A stretch of DNA of 64,000 nucleotides from Zasmidium citrigriseum (GCA_002786025.1 NHNW01000028.1:372001-436000); one strand, 5' to 3'. Shown: positions 12,285-24,131, counted from the first letter of the stretch. Notes: generated by a model not told the origin, from the letters alone. Program-made: numbers and translations.

Positions 12285-13291
12285 GGCTGTAGCAGAGAGC
12301 GTGGTTCTGTCGTGTGTCGTGTTCGTAATTTTGTAGTTGGCCGTGTCTTTCGTTTCGGTCGTTCGCAATTGCCAGCAATTGCTCGAAAGGGTGTATGTCT
12401 TGGAACGAACGTAAGGCAAACGGGTAGATGAAGCTCAGACGCGCGTGGCGATATGGTGCATTAACGTCGCTCGCAACAAAGGCGTTGTGGAAGAAAGAAC
12501 GCTTGACCAGCAAAGCATGTACAAGAAAGGGATTGTATGCGGTACAAAGGAAAGGAATAACGCGTTGTGCTGTGTGGTATACGAAACATCAGAGACACTC
12601 GCGTGAAGGGAGAAAATTCACCTCGATGCCGGTGACCGCGTTCAAGGCCGCACGCTTGGTCGCTGTCGTTCGCGCGTCAAACTGGCATGATGCCTCAAGT
12701 ACAGTGCAGACAAGCGCCGGGCCAATGACTTATCTTCGGTAGTCTACAGTCTGGCAGAGCACTGTAGCACATGGCGGGTCTGCGTCGAAAATGCGTGTTT
12801 CATCGCGAATGTTTCGCTGTGGTTTGCCGGCGATGCGTGGGAAGAGGTGAGGTCGTGGTCGCCTGTTTCGAACTTTCACTTGCGCGGCAAACTCCCGCTC
12901 TCTCATTGGCTGGCTATTTTCGGCGCGAACATTCACTCGCATTGCTCTTGGCGGACGTCGACTTCACGTCTTCTCTCTACACCTCGTCGGCATTAAGGAT
13001 TATGATCAGGCCGATGCCGCAATCGCAAGAGCTTCTCGAACGAGGTGCTCTTTGATTCCTGGCAACTGCTCCTTTCGGCTACTCAGCTCGGCTCTGACTA
13101 AGGCATTCAGACCACTCCGGTTCTACCCTCCATGCTATGATCAGCGTCATCTACGTCCCACTTCTCCAACTTCCTGCGCGGCTGAGCATTCGCAGACGAG
13201 TATGTGGTAGCCGATAACGGCTTCTGCAGCATAAGTATCTACAGCATAATGTCCTACCCCGTCTCATTCCGCTTCCTTTAGACAGAACACA
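12285..13291. other. Divergent promoter region, no gene recognised
   Basis: This 1-kb gap separates the membrane-protein gene (minus) from the iron-alcohol-dehydrogenase gene (plus), so it should hold both promoters. Open frames inside it are short, lack domains and overlap on opposite strands. I see no RNA gene or repeat. Confidence 0.5.
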
Positions 13292-14560
13292 ATGACGGCA
13301 CTACCAGGAGAAACCTACCGCCTCGCCTTTCCCACTCTCCCCGACACTGAGAACCCTCCTTACGTGTCATACGGTCGATCTCACCACGAAACATGCGCCC
13401 ACCACGTCAAGAACACGTACAATGCGAAACGAGCCTATATCATCGCCTCGGGCTCCCTCTCACGAAACACCGACGAAGTCGAAAAGCTCAAGAACGCCCT
13501 TGGAGACCGACTAGCTGGCGTCTTCCCAGGCTTCGCGCCACATACACCCTGGGATGAAGTTCTCGCAGCTACCAAAGATGCCAAAGAGAAGGAAGCAGAC
13601 TGTCTGATCACGATTGGAGGTGGAAGCTTGGTAGACGGGGCAAAAGCCATGCTGCTGTTCATGGCCAATGACACGAACACTATACCTGAGATCTATGACA
13701 TGCACAAGAAAGCGCCAGCTGCTCTTAGCAAGATGGGCATCTCGTCGAAGGATATCGATATTGTGTCTCCGACAATGCCACTGATTTGCATTCCCACGAC
13801 GCTGTCTGGTGGGGAATACTCCTGCTATGCTGGTGGCACGGATCCGGATAATCATCACAAACTCGTTCTAGGGCATCCGTGGTGTGGCCCGAGACTGATC
13901 ATTAACGATCCCAAGCTCTCAATCACAGCGCCAGAATGGGTCTGGCTCTCTACTGGCGTTCGAGCTATCGATCATTGTGTTGAGGCGTACTGCAGGATGT
14001 TCAAAGATGACCAGGAAGTGGATGATGCAACACTGGAGGCTTTCAAGAAGATCGTTCCCAATTTGCTCATCACGAAGAAGGATTGGACGAATGAGGAGTC
14101 TCGTTTGGATACCATGTTGGGAGTGAATATCGTTTTACTAATCCTGAAGAAAGCCATTCTGCCAGGTGCATCACACGGTATTGGGCACCAGCTGGGACCA
14201 CTGGGTGTCGGGCATGGTCAGACATCATGCATCCTGCTCCCCAGCGTAATGAAGTACAATGCCAAAGCCAACGGCGCCAAGCAGGAGAAGCTCAAGGCCT
14301 TCATGTGGAATGAGCCAGCAATTGCTGATGTGCTCAAGAGCAGAGGCTTGACTGTAGAGGGCAGTGATGCCGGAGATGCTCTCGATGCCATCTTCCGCGA
14401 GCTGGACATGCCAAGAACCCTGAAAGAAGTGAATGTTGGACGAGATAAGTTCGACGCTTTGGCGCAGAACAGTCTGAAAGACCCTTGCTGTCATGCGAAT
14501 CCAATTCCCTTGGAGCGGAAAGAGCAAGTTTTGGAAATTTTGGAGATGTGTGCAGGCTAA
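13292..14560 (+). CDS. Iron-containing alcohol dehydrogenase / maleylacetate reductase-like
   Basis: NAD(P)-dependent oxidoreductase of the group III metal-dependent alcohol dehydrogenase superfamily. It is an intronless frame of 422 residues starting at the first ATG. The dinucleotide-binding GGGSLVDGAKA lies near residues 107-117 and PTTLSGGEYS near 170. The metal site is carried by the DHCVEAYCR region and by ASHGIGHQLGPLGVGHG (about 292-308), whose histidines are intact. Fungal relatives include maleylacetate reductases of aromatic catabolism and uncharacterised alcohol dehydrogenases; the sequence does not separate these, and no ring-cleavage genes lie beside it. No signal peptide or organelle signal is evident, so a cytosolic enzyme is likely. 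Confidence 0.93.
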   Translation: MTALPGETYRLAFPTLPDTENPPYVSYGRSHHETCAHHVKNTYNAKRAYIIASGSLSRNTDEVEKLKNALGDRLAGVFPGFAPHTPWDEVLAATKDAKEKEADCLITIGGGSLVDGAKAMLLFMANDTNTIPEIYDMHKKAPAALSKMGISSKDIDIVSPTMPLICIPTTLSGGEYSCYAGGTDPDNHHKLVLGHPWCGPRLIINDPKLSITAPEWVWLSTGVRAIDHCVEAYCRMFKDDQEVDDATLEAFKKIVPNLLITKKDWTNEESRLDTMLGVNIVLLILKKAILPGASHGIGHQLGPLGVGHGQTSCILLPSVMKYNAKANGAKQEKLKAFMWNEPAIADVLKSRGLTVEGSDAGDALDAIFRELDMPRTLKEVNVGRDKFDALAQNSLKDPCCHANPIPLERKEQVLEILEMCAG

Positions 14561-15413
14561 ACAATCATTCAAATCGAATCCTCAGGCTCTACTCCACCCC
14601 CTATTTCAGAACACTGCGGGCGTTTTCGTTCCGCCGGACACATCCCGGCATTTGCTTTCTCAACAAATGGAACATCCACGAGCACGGAAGTTGATTCCAA
14701 GCTCCGAACGTCAAATGGCGGCCATCGTGCATCAAAGAGACTCCACAAGCGGCCAGCAAATATCTCCAGGTCAACGCGGTCCACGGGGAAAGCAGATGAA
14801 GAGAACGCCAATGCTTCTCAGCCTTGCAGAAGCTTTGCATTGGGCGCACAGATGGAAGCAGACTCACAAAATACCCCGCATGTTCGAAAGAAGAGTGGCT
14901 ATACGAGGTCTGCCCGCAGGCATCAGCTTCCTCTTGATTCCTCAGTCCGACGGAGCCCTAGACTGGCGAAGAAGCAACGGGCCTGCTACTTCCCGAGACA
15001 GGAATTTCGTAATGTTGGGCATTTCTTCCTCGTAATAAGAGCACCGAATATCAAGCAGTATCGATTGCGATCTAAGATGGCGTCCTCGGGGTAGAAGCAA
15101 TTGGTGGAGACCTTCTGAACGGCTGGTCGTTCAAATTGCTCGCCATCGCTCTGCTTGCGATTGCATCGATGGATCGACGATACGGTGGACCGAAATGCAA
15201 ATATACTAACGTCATGTCCCACAGATCCGTCTCTCCCCCTTCTTAATTCGGAAAGCACAGTCAAACAGACTCTCCACTTTAGTCTTCTTCTACTAAAGGC
15301 CGCTCCCTTCGTCCCTTGAATTATTATAAGAACCTCGTCCTGGGCTTCTACTTGACTAAGAACATAACATACCCACATCGACAGCTACCCCTTATCCCCC
15401 GAACAAACCAACC
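14561..15413. other. Intergenic region
   Basis: This is the 3' flank of the dehydrogenase gene and the promoter of the small secreted-protein gene. A long plus-strand frame (14493-15035) overlaps the end of the dehydrogenase coding region in another frame and has no domain. An AT-rich TTATTATAAG element about 90 bp upstream of the next start could serve as a TATA-like site. Confidence 0.4.
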
Positions 15414-15706
15414 ATGAGGCTCCTCACACTCACAATCACACTCCTCTTTACCGCCGTTATGGCCGTCCCCGTCGACCCTGTGCGTCCCACCTCCCGCTCC
15501 AAAACCTACGCAACGCGTTGACGTGAATATAGGCCAAGAGACAATCGGCATCGTCCGGCCTCCTCGGCGGCGTAATGTCCCTCCTTCCTCTAATTCTAAT
15601 AAACGGATGGAAACGCTGACGGTAATAGGTCGGAGCATCCGTCGATGAGGCGCTCACGCTCGCGGAGCAGTTGCTCACGGAAGAGTCGGATGCGGTTAAG
15701 TTGTGA
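15414..15706 (+). CDS. Small secreted peptide, 60 residues, three exons
   Basis: A gene too fragmented for simple frame finding. Exons 15414-15479, 15533-15571 and 15629-15706 are all joined in phase 0 by introns of 53 and 57 bp with TTGAC and CTGAC branch sites. The product is 60 residues: a strong signal peptide (MRLLTLTITLLFTAVMA, cleavage near MAVPV), then a dibasic Kex2-type site (DPAKR), a Ser/Gly segment (QSASSGLLGG) and an amphipathic acidic helix (EALTLAEQLLTEESDAVKL). There are no cysteines, so it differs from typical Cys-rich effectors. It could be a processed secreted peptide. I do not recognise the family. Support is the splice-site quality and the coherent signal peptide. Confidence 0.72.
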
Positions 15707-16527
15707 AGGGGCAGGAGCAAGTGTGGTCACGTATGTTGGAAATTGATGCAGTAATATGGCTGGGATCATAAAGCCTAAACGCTCTGGCCAACGAGGAAAA
15801 GGAGTGTAACGTCTATACGGTAGAACATACGATGCCTCCAGCTTTCGACAGCACCAGTTTTGATCATGCGCGACGAAGCCAAGTTTCCGCCGTTCGTCTC
15901 CGAGCAGAAGTGAAACCCTCCAGTAAATCTCAAACATTTCCCTTAACATCGTATAATCCGTTCCGTCAAGTACGCCCCACCGGCCCCAGAGCAGCACCAC
16001 GAGAAGTGGCCGGCCGGGGCAGGCGATCCACGACTTGCGGGAGGTTGGCGAGGAGGACTCTCTTGCTGTTACTAAGCATACATGGTCGGTTGCATCGATT
16101 GCAGATATCTGGAAATATCTGTTGTTGTCGCCAGGATCGAGGAATGTCCGCATTATTTTCCCCATTGTACACTATTCCCAATCTTTAAGGCCGCATTCAG
16201 CAAGGCACAGATTCAAATTCGGGAGTTCTCTTGTCCAGATTGTGCTTTCTCGAGGTTTTCTTCCTTGCTCGAGAGCGAAACGACGTAGAGCTCGCCCTCT
16301 GGGTTCAACAGAGTACAGCTAGAGATCTCCTTGCTTCTCGCAACCTGAGACCAGATCCTAGGAGTTCAATTCGAATGTCGGCCTTTGTAGCGTGGCCTGC
16401 GTAGGAGATTACCGCACTACGCTTTCTTCGAAGGGGAACTCGTTCTCTCCAAAGTATATCGAAGCAGATTCTTTTCGCACGAGGGCCAACGCAGTCTCTC
16501 GCGCTGCAGTCTAAGACTGTGTTTGCC
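15707..16527. other. Intergenic region
   Basis: This stretch lies between the small-peptide gene and the 3' end of the ADP-ribosylglycohydrolase-like gene, which point towards each other. Frames on both strands (for example 15596-16165 minus) overlap without recognisable domains. No RNA gene or repeat seen. Confidence 0.45.
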
Positions 16528-18930
16528 TCACGTCAAGTGTCTCGTCTTAAACTCCTCAACCTCCGCCGTCCCACTCGTAACCAACATCCCAATCGCACCA
16601 CCTTTCAGCCCCTCATCCTTCGCCTCAAGCACCTTCCTCCCATCAAACCACCCCTCAAAGACCGCCCCTTTCGCCACAATGACAACCTTATACTTTTCCA
16701 AAACACCCCACTCAAACTCCGCCTCATTCATCACAGTCCTTTTCTCATCCCACGCCTTAACAAGAGCAACCTTCCCAGGCTGAACAAAAACAAGCGCATA
16801 CCACCTCCTCAACCCTTGCAATCGAAAGACAACTCCATTCCCTCCGGTAGTGCAGTTCATGAATTTCTTCGCGGTCAGTTTGTAATCCTTCCAGTCGCGA
16901 AAGCCTTGGTATAAGAGTCCTTCACCCTGAGAGTGGGAGATGAGAAAGTTCTGCTGGAGCCACGGCCAAGACGATGCGGAGAGCGTCCAGGCCCGACGCC
17001 AGGTCTCGGCGTTGTGTCCGCCGAAGACGAGGGCTTGTGAGGGGCGGCGGAAAGTCGTGGTTGGTGTGCCGCTATATTTGAGGTAATCGATGAAGAGCGT
17101 GCCTGTGATGGGAGTGCGGTAGAGGGGTGTGACTAGGAAGCCGATGGATTGGATTGGGCAGGAGTCGAAGATGTCGGGGATGGTGTATTCCAGGAGACAG
17201 CATTCTCCGAGCGTGTAGGTATATGCTGGGCTTGTATGTGTGATGAGTTTGTCGTTGGGGGCGTTGACCTTCAGACAGAGCGAGATTTGGATGCTGGATG
17301 GGTTGATTGATTCGGAGAGGTAGACGAGCGAGGAGAGGGTCTGGCCTGGGAAAACGAGGGGCGAGGCGACTTGTTCGTAGAGGCCCCATGCGAGGGTTGA
17401 TGTTGGCATGAATGTCTCGGTGAGGATTTCTGCTGCTGGGTTTGCTTTGCTGTAGTTGGTGAAGTGGACTCCGAGGGCGGGGGCCATTCCCCTGTCTGTT
17501 TGTGAGATCGTGACCGCGCCTGGCATGTAGGTGTCGGGAGAGACCTGGAAGCCTTGCACGCCACCGGGCATAGAGAAGTGGTATTGGGCTCCCAGATGAT
17601 GGGGTTCTAGGGGTTCGAGGTTGGCGAGCTTTCGTCCGTAGTTTGTGATGTCGTAGGCGATTTTGGTACAATTGTTGACTGAGTAGTCGGATCTCGCGCT
17701 GGAGATGAGAGTTCGGTCTGCTATAGGTCTGGTGTGATGTTAGCACATATCGAGAATCTGTGGGAGTGAGGGTCTGAATACCCTCTCCAATCTGGACCAC
17801 CTTCAAAGCCTTCCAGTCCGTGCATGACGCCTAAAAGAGCACCCATATTCCCACCATTCGAATCTGTATCCCAGCCGCATGTCACACAAATCCCCAGAGC
17901 TTCAACATGTCAGCATCAACCTCTTGTCACCACTCATGCAGGAGACGTACCTTCATCGAATGTGCTCCCTCCATAAACCAGCGCAAGTACCTTGGCGGCA
18001 TGATTCGGCACAACATGACACGGTCCCCTGAACTTCTCCGGTCCGTATTTCCAATCGCAGAGTCTTGGGGAACGTATTTCAGTCCGATGTCAAGAAGGTG
18101 TTCGATGTCCTTGCTGTTGAAGGCTTCGGCCACCATGGCCGCCTGTGCTTGTTAGCAGATCAAACAGGGAGTTGGGAACTGATATGACTAACCCAGCTAA
18201 TCGCACCGTACAGACCCTCGCCATTATGACTGACCGATGCAGCTGCCGTGGCAAGCTTCACAGCCAAATCAGGATTACCTGTACAGATTTGAACTCGTCA
18301 ATCTCTAAGTCGCTCCCGAGAGACTCCAACGTACCTGGAGCACACATAGCCATGCCGTCAATAAAGATTTCTCCGCCAATCTGCTCAGCTACAATCTTGC
18401 CATTCTGAGCAATCGATCCACTCTTGCCGCCTGTGATGCATTAGCAATCACTCGAGAAATCCGTTTCGTCTTTGATACAATCCCGGCACGCCCTCCTTCA
18501 GATTCAAGTACGCCGTATGCTCAGTCGAATTTCCTCTTCCACCCCACCAGAAAGCAGTATGCTCCTCAATGACATTATTCAACCTGCAAACATCAGAATC
18601 ATCACTCAACACCAAGCCTGACCTCACATACCAAGTCTTCCCAACATCCTCGGCAGTCAAGGTCTTTGCATCATGCTCCTCCAAAGCCCAAGGAGCCATG
18701 AAAGTGACAGTCACATCATCATCCGGAATTATCAATGAGTAGTCACCTTTGTAGCCCATAGAGTTCGCAAACGCTTTGGCTTTGTCGTTGATGTAGTAGT
18801 GGATGTTCCCGACTTGGCTGAGGATCAGATTGCGAGGCCATCCTTCGACTGGACGGCCAAGATAGACGCCGATGACTTTTCCTAGGACGCCGGCGTAGAC
18901 TCTTTGGAGGTGATCGGGAGGTAGAGACAT
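16528..18930 (-). CDS. ADP-ribosylglycohydrolase family protein, probably damaged
   Basis: Relative of ADP-ribosylglycohydrolases with a long C-terminal domain. Exons on the minus strand are 18632-18930, 18583 to about 18495, 18335-18430, 18193-18278, 17951-18142, 17782-17899 and 16528-17728. Family hallmarks are VYAGVLGKVIGVYLGRP, DDDVTVTF, WWGGRGNSTEHTAYLNL, VSHNGEGLYG, CGWDTDSNGGNMGALLG and a C-terminal beta-rich region ending near VEEFKTRHL. Two defects are visible. After GLKYVPQDS the frame shifts into DWKYGPEKF, with about 30 family residues missing (near 18051-18064). The second intron has no canonical donor in the right phase; only an unlikely 84-bp intron rescues it. It may be a pseudogene or carry assembly errors. 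The second domain alone (348 codons from 17571) is open. Confidence 0.78.
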
Positions 18931-19347
18931 GATGTGCTCGGAAGGTGAGGGAGGTGAGGGATATGGGTGAAAGGGGACGGGAAAGGGTGGCTGGTAGTGG
19001 TGAGCGGAACAAGTACTTTTTCGATGGCTGCCTACCTTCTATATAGCATTTTGAACGCTAGGAACCATCGACCGCGCCTGCATATACGATCGTAAAGCAG
19101 ATGCGCCTCCTGGTCGTTAACCTCAGCTGATTGGATCGACGGTACGAGCCATGTGATTTTGCGGAGAGGCGTCGCGCAGCCTTGCGCCAGCCGTTCGCCG
19201 GACAAATCAGGGCCAGCACCAAGACTTCGTCAAGTGCGAGGTATGAACGATTCGTAGAGCGAGCTGGAGGCGAATCTCGATCGTACTCTGTGGCCTTCCA
19301 GTAGAATCAAGGCCAGCCGTGCAAAGTCGTAAGGTACATTCGAGCCC
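18931..19347. other. Intergenic region
   Basis: Promoter of the ADP-ribosylglycohydrolase-like gene and 3' flank of the PhlG-like gene. Nothing further recognised. Confidence 0.5.
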
Positions 19348-20465
19348 TCAAGTCGGAACATTGTCTCTGAACTCTTCAAACAACGCCGGCAGAAACGTCC
19401 CAAGATGCGTCATCTCATTCGCACAATGCACCGACAAGTCATGAGCAAGCTGATACGGAGGCATGATCAGCTTCATACCGGAAGCAAGAAGCGATCCAAA
19501 CCAGAACCGAGATCTGATCTCATTGCCTTTTCCGTCTGGCCGTCGTCGAACTTGATGCGCGAGGACGGCATCGAGCGGAGAGAAGCCTCGTGCTGCTTTG
19601 CTCGCTGGCTCTTCATCGGTGTAGGCGAATATCTGGACGAAAGCTGTCACGACGGTCTCCACTTCGGTGGCTTGGTTTTCGAGGGAGAAGCCGAGTAGGC
19701 GAGGGTCGAAGAAGCCGATCGAGAGCTTGTATGCCGTGTCACCGATGTACTCGTCGACGAACGACGTCACATTCCAGTATCGCTCTCGGTAGGTAGTCTG
19801 CGGGCGAGTCAGTCAATAGTAGGAATGATTGCATCTCGGAGAAGGGTGCTTGCCTTGCTTCGTTCATGGTCCACATCTTCTTGGCTCACAGCCGCGTATT
19901 GATGCTGACCTGGGTTCCAGAGCTTGTACTTGGTGGTATAATTGACATGCCATGAGAACCAAAAGTCGTACCTGGGTGCATTAGCGGTGGATTAATCAGC
20001 GAAGGGCATGAAGCTTTTACATTTCGCCGGTAAAGTTGGAGGGGACATCGGATCGAATAGCGAGGTACAGAGTCCCATCATCCAGAGTCGTATAGCCGTT
20101 TTCGAGAGGTAGATATCCGGGCTGATTCAACGCCTTCCCAGCATCTTTGAAAGCTACGCCGAGTTCGGGTGAGACAGGGGATCGCTGTGAACTCTGCAGT
20201 CAGCGAATGGTTTTCAGATTTTGAGGTCCGTTTGATTGCGTACCTCGAGACCGTCGACAAACTCCTGGTTGAGGGCGATCGTTGAATCGTTGAAGTACTT
20301 TGCCCATGGGGTGTCAAAGTCTGAGCCACGATATCCAATGTAATAATCGGCGGTATTCCGATCAACTCTTCCTCCGAGAGGCTGTAGAAGGTCTCGGACA
20401 TAGCGAGGGTCTCGTGCCAAAAAAGACGCAGTTGCTGTTGTTGCGAAATACAAGATGGCCTTCAT
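19348..20465 (-). CDS. Secreted DAPG-hydrolase (PhlG)-like protein
   Basis: Protein of 320 residues related to 2,4-diacetylphloroglucinol hydrolase PhlG, a zinc enzyme that cleaves a carbon-carbon bond in a phenolic ketone. Exons are 20244-20465, 20021-20193, 19854-19971 and 19348-19797. The third intron starts with GC (AAG|GCAAGC...CGCAG), a minor but accepted donor type; the others are GT-AG. The start gives a signal peptide (MKAILYFATTATASFLA). Family motifs are YYIGYRGSDFDTPWAKYF, YDFWFSWHVNYTTKYKLW (metal-ligand region) and VDEYIGDTAYKL near the middle, and NEIRSRFWFG and HCANEMTHLGTFLPALFEEF near the end, with the His and Glu residues expected for zinc binding. The fungal substrate is unknown; detoxification of plant or bacterial phenolics is a guess. 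Confidence 0.85.
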
Positions 20466-22205
20466 TTTCGAGAGGATGGCGAGACAAAGAGAATCTGACA
20501 GCAAGAATCAATGTCGTTCATATATTCCGTTTTCGCATGGCAGCCTCGGCATGTATGGCGACCGTCAATACGGAATCCCCATCACCAGTAGTTACTCTCT
20601 TTGTGAGCAACCAGAGCGAGCTGGCGAACCAGCGAGTTGCAAGCCCAGTCTTAGGTGAAGCTGGTGAAGTCTGTTCGAGCATAGCTGCTCTAGTGCAGCG
20701 AGCTAATAGGTGACTTCGCTTTCGGCCATTGACATCTTCTTGGAAACTTCTTCCAATCGGCAGATACCGACGTCGATTTGACGAGGAATTTGGTTGTTCC
20801 ACGCTCATCATCTTGCCCAGATTCGGTAGTTGCAGTCCCGGGCGAAGTGGCAGTCGTCTTGAGAAGAGCCCTGAATGAGCTTTGTGCTGCACTACGCGCG
20901 AATGTCGAATAGGATAACAAGACTAAAGTCTGCAGGCAAAAATACAAGTTCAGCTAAGGTGATCTTGCGACATCGATGTTGACTTCGGAGGTCGCAAATA
21001 CGCAGAGTCGTCGCCCGTTTTCACGCTGAGGCGAGGACTCGCCGATTCCTATTGCGTCCATGCTAGAGTCGTTCTCGTACTCAACGAGCGGCGCCGAGAC
21101 GGAATGCATTCTTCCTGTGCCAATGTGCCGGACCACTTCTCTTCAATCCGCGTGTAAGGCATCGTAAGCGAGCATCTGAGGCTTTGGCAAGAGCGGCGCG
21201 GAGGGCAGCACACGTAGAATCAAGGAACGACTACAGCCGACTGTCGAGGGTGGTGCATTTCGACGATGGAGAGATTGAGGATGGCGATGGTGAAGAAAGG
21301 GATTCGGGATGGAAGAAGGGAGGGAGGTGAGTGGCTTATGTAACGCTGGGTCCGTGCTCATCGCACAGGTGAATCCTTCCATCGGAAACGACTCCGGCTA
21401 ACAACATTCGAACTCCTTGACAGAAGGAGCGACTGTTCTTGTCAGAATGGGTCCTGTATTTGAATATGTCCATGGCTAATCTCCTTGGCAGCTGCGAATG
21501 CTGTGTGGCACTTTTGCGTCCCTCCTGCGTGCCGCATTGCCGTCGCCTGCTTTTCGACCTTTGAACTCTCCGCCGGAGCCACGTATCACAGTCACAGACT
21601 CACAGTCTGTCAATGCCATATGACACCCGCGGCGGTAGTCATTGTCGACGACGCGGTAGGCTATCTATACGGAGTAGCCCACATGTGTCTGCCACGCGTT
21701 AGGCAACCCGCGCACTGACTTTTTCAGTAGTGTACCAGACACTAGTGCGTCCTTTTTTCCGCATAAGCGCTTCTCGAACACCAACGGACTCTTGTCGGGA
21801 AAGTCTATACTCCAGTACAGGAATCTCATGCAAAGATGCGAAAAGCACCTTCATCAATTGTCCTGCCACCCGAGCTGGCAGCGACAGCCTCGCGCCCAAG
21901 GCGTCATATTGGCAAGGCAGAACTCAAAAAGCAGCCTCAAAAGGCATTATGCAGGGGCAAGTCTTGATTCAAAATGTTCGAAAGGAAACTCTGAGAGTGC
22001 CGGAGCCGCCTCAGCCAGCCACAACACACTATATCATTTGCACGAGTGCGCCACAGCTACCATAGACGTGGTCTTGCTAACCCATACCGTGTAAGTGGAC
22101 AATCGAGCCTTTTAAGACAAGGGGACTACCAGCGCATATGAAGAATACTTTCGTCCTTCGCATGCTCCATGAAAACTTGGCATCTTGCATTTGAGGCCTT
22201 CAACC
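20466..22205. other. Intergenic region, 1.7 kb
   Basis: Upstream region of two divergent genes encoding secreted proteins. Several short frames occur on both strands (for example 20518-20892 minus and 21792-22094 plus), none with a signal peptide starting at ATG or a recognisable domain. No RNA gene or tandem repeat seen. Confidence 0.45.
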
Positions 22206-23514
22206 ATGGCAAACATTTACCTTCTACTCTCATTTAGCGGCCTTATCTTGAGCAGTTCAGCAGCAGCAGCATCATGCAAAGGTGCCAATGCGTTTGTTGC
22301 TTCTGCTTTGGCGCGATACCCACCAGCGCAGACATTTTGCTCGCAGAAGTTCCCTGTGCCTGCTCAGACTCGGACAATCATTGCGCCTGTCGTTACAATC
22401 ACTAGCACCGCCAGTACTGCGACTGTTACTAGCATCGTCAGCACTGATACAACGACGTACGGAAGCATTCTGAGAGCGTTGCAATCAGCCTCACTGACGC
22501 GAGGCTTGAGGCTTGTAGGATTACTCCGTTCACTACAACTACTACCTTAGTAGACACGATCACTCCAACGAGCATAGATGTCGAGGTAGATACCGAGACG
22601 GTTCGTGCCCCGAAAATCGTCCGGATAGAAGCTTTCTGACGACTAGCGATAGGACACCATCACGAGCTTGACGACTTTTGTTACGACCACTACTACCACC
22701 GTCTCTCCGAATCAGAAACGCGATGCTACAGATGCACCGATTTTGACGACAAGCAGCATCGAAGGCATACCAACGCCTGTCCTCATCCACTATCATGCGG
22801 ATGCCAGCAATGTCACCAGAAGAGATGCCCTCGTCGGTGGTGCACCAATGCTCAATAGCCTTCGAGGGCAGGCCTCGTCGTTCGTAGCCGCCATATGCAC
22901 ATGTCTGGAAACGCCCATAACCAAAACGACAACCTCAACGCCAAGCACTACAGTCCTCGCGACGGCTACGATGCTTACAAGCGTCACGGCGTCGAGCACA
23001 GTGTAAGATCTGCTATCATCCATTCATCAGGACAGTCAGGTACTGACCCATTCCCAGAAGCGAAACAGCCACAGAATCAACGACCATCACCTCGACCGCG
23101 CCCGCCGTCACCAGCACGATCGTGATAATGACCACCACCTCAACCACCACGACGAGCACCCTAACATCAACAACCACAGCAACCTACACCCAGTCCCCAA
23201 CACCCATACCATGCGGCCAGACCGCTTCCTACAAAACTTACAATCTGGCCTACAACTGCAACTACCGCTGGTCAGGCGGCGGCAGCGCGATCCAATCATA
23301 CGTTGGAACTTTCTCACAATGCCGCAATGATTTGGTCGCGGACGGACCGAACTTCGGCTTTGATTTCGACTTTAATACGAATACATGCACGTTGTACGGT
23401 GGGCCGGCTGGGGTTGGCGATGGTACTGCGCATTATAGCATCACTGCTACTGGGGCGCAGGGCATCGATTTTGTGTATCTTGCTGATTTTATTGGGGCGC
23501 CGAATTATACGTGA
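22206..23514 (+). CDS. Thr-rich secreted protein with C-terminal Cys-containing domain
   Basis: Multi-exon gene beginning at the ATG of MANIYLLLSFSGLILSSSA, a clear signal peptide. Exon 1 is 22206-22456, followed by a 62-bp intron to 22518. A second intron lies near 22584-22651 with two possible donors (GTAGAT or GTTCGT). A third runs from about 23003 to 23058 (donor GTAAGA, acceptor CCCAG). The N-terminal module has two cysteines (SCKGANAF, TFCSQKF), the middle is long Thr/Ser/Val repeats typical of O-glycosylated stalks, and the last 100 residues form a compact domain (IPCGQTASYKTYNLAYNCNY, FSQCRNDLVADGPNFGFDFD, TNTCTLYGG) reminiscent of PAN-like or carbohydrate-binding folds. Likely a wall-associated or secreted protein; function not known. 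Exon borders in the middle are approximate. Confidence 0.72.
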
Positions 23515-24131
23515 GGAGAGTTGTTCTTGGCCTTGGATATGGTTGGGAGATCTTTTGGAGGAGACGATATGGATCTTCATGAGCATTGTTAGCGGGCTAG
23601 TATTTCGTCTAATGTATGCTCGATAGACTTCTTGTGAACTTGATCAACTGTTGATATCGTGATAGTTCGGTGTCTTCGCTGGCGATTCCACTTTGCACGG
23701 CCAGTCGGTCGATTGTAATCCGGGCTCTCGCAATCTGCGCAGAGGAGCGCGGAGATTTGCATGCGTCTTGGTTACGAGGAATCAACATTGTGAAGCATAA
23801 GGTTGTATGTGGTGTTGGAAAAGGGGAGGGAGGTGAACTTGAACGCGGCGAAGTCGGCGTAAACGGTGCCAAGGCCGACGTCAGGTCACGTGTTGCCCCA
23901 CGATGAGGGGCAGGGGAGTCACTTTGTTGTTCTTGGTGGTGCGACTTTTGCGGCCCAATTTCTCGAACACCGGATCCGCCTCCCTGCCCCGACTCCCCTC
24001 CACCGTACCGCTCTTCGAACCACACGTGTCTTCATATACTTCACCGAAGACGCGCCCACCGTCGCCAAAAACGCTCAAAAAACCACCCCGCCGGCAAACA
24101 AAGCCCGATCTCGGAAAGAACAATCGCAATC
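23515..24131. other. Intergenic region
   Basis: Promoter and 5' leader of the eIF3j gene. CACGTG and ACACGTG words lie near 23,886 and 24,023. The leader just before the start is C- and A-rich, as in many highly expressed fungal genes. No other gene seen. Confidence 0.45.

Noticed and set aside
14493..15035. Plus-strand frame of 180 codons after the dehydrogenase
   Set aside because: Begins inside the dehydrogenase gene in another frame; no ATG-based start with conserved features, no domain.
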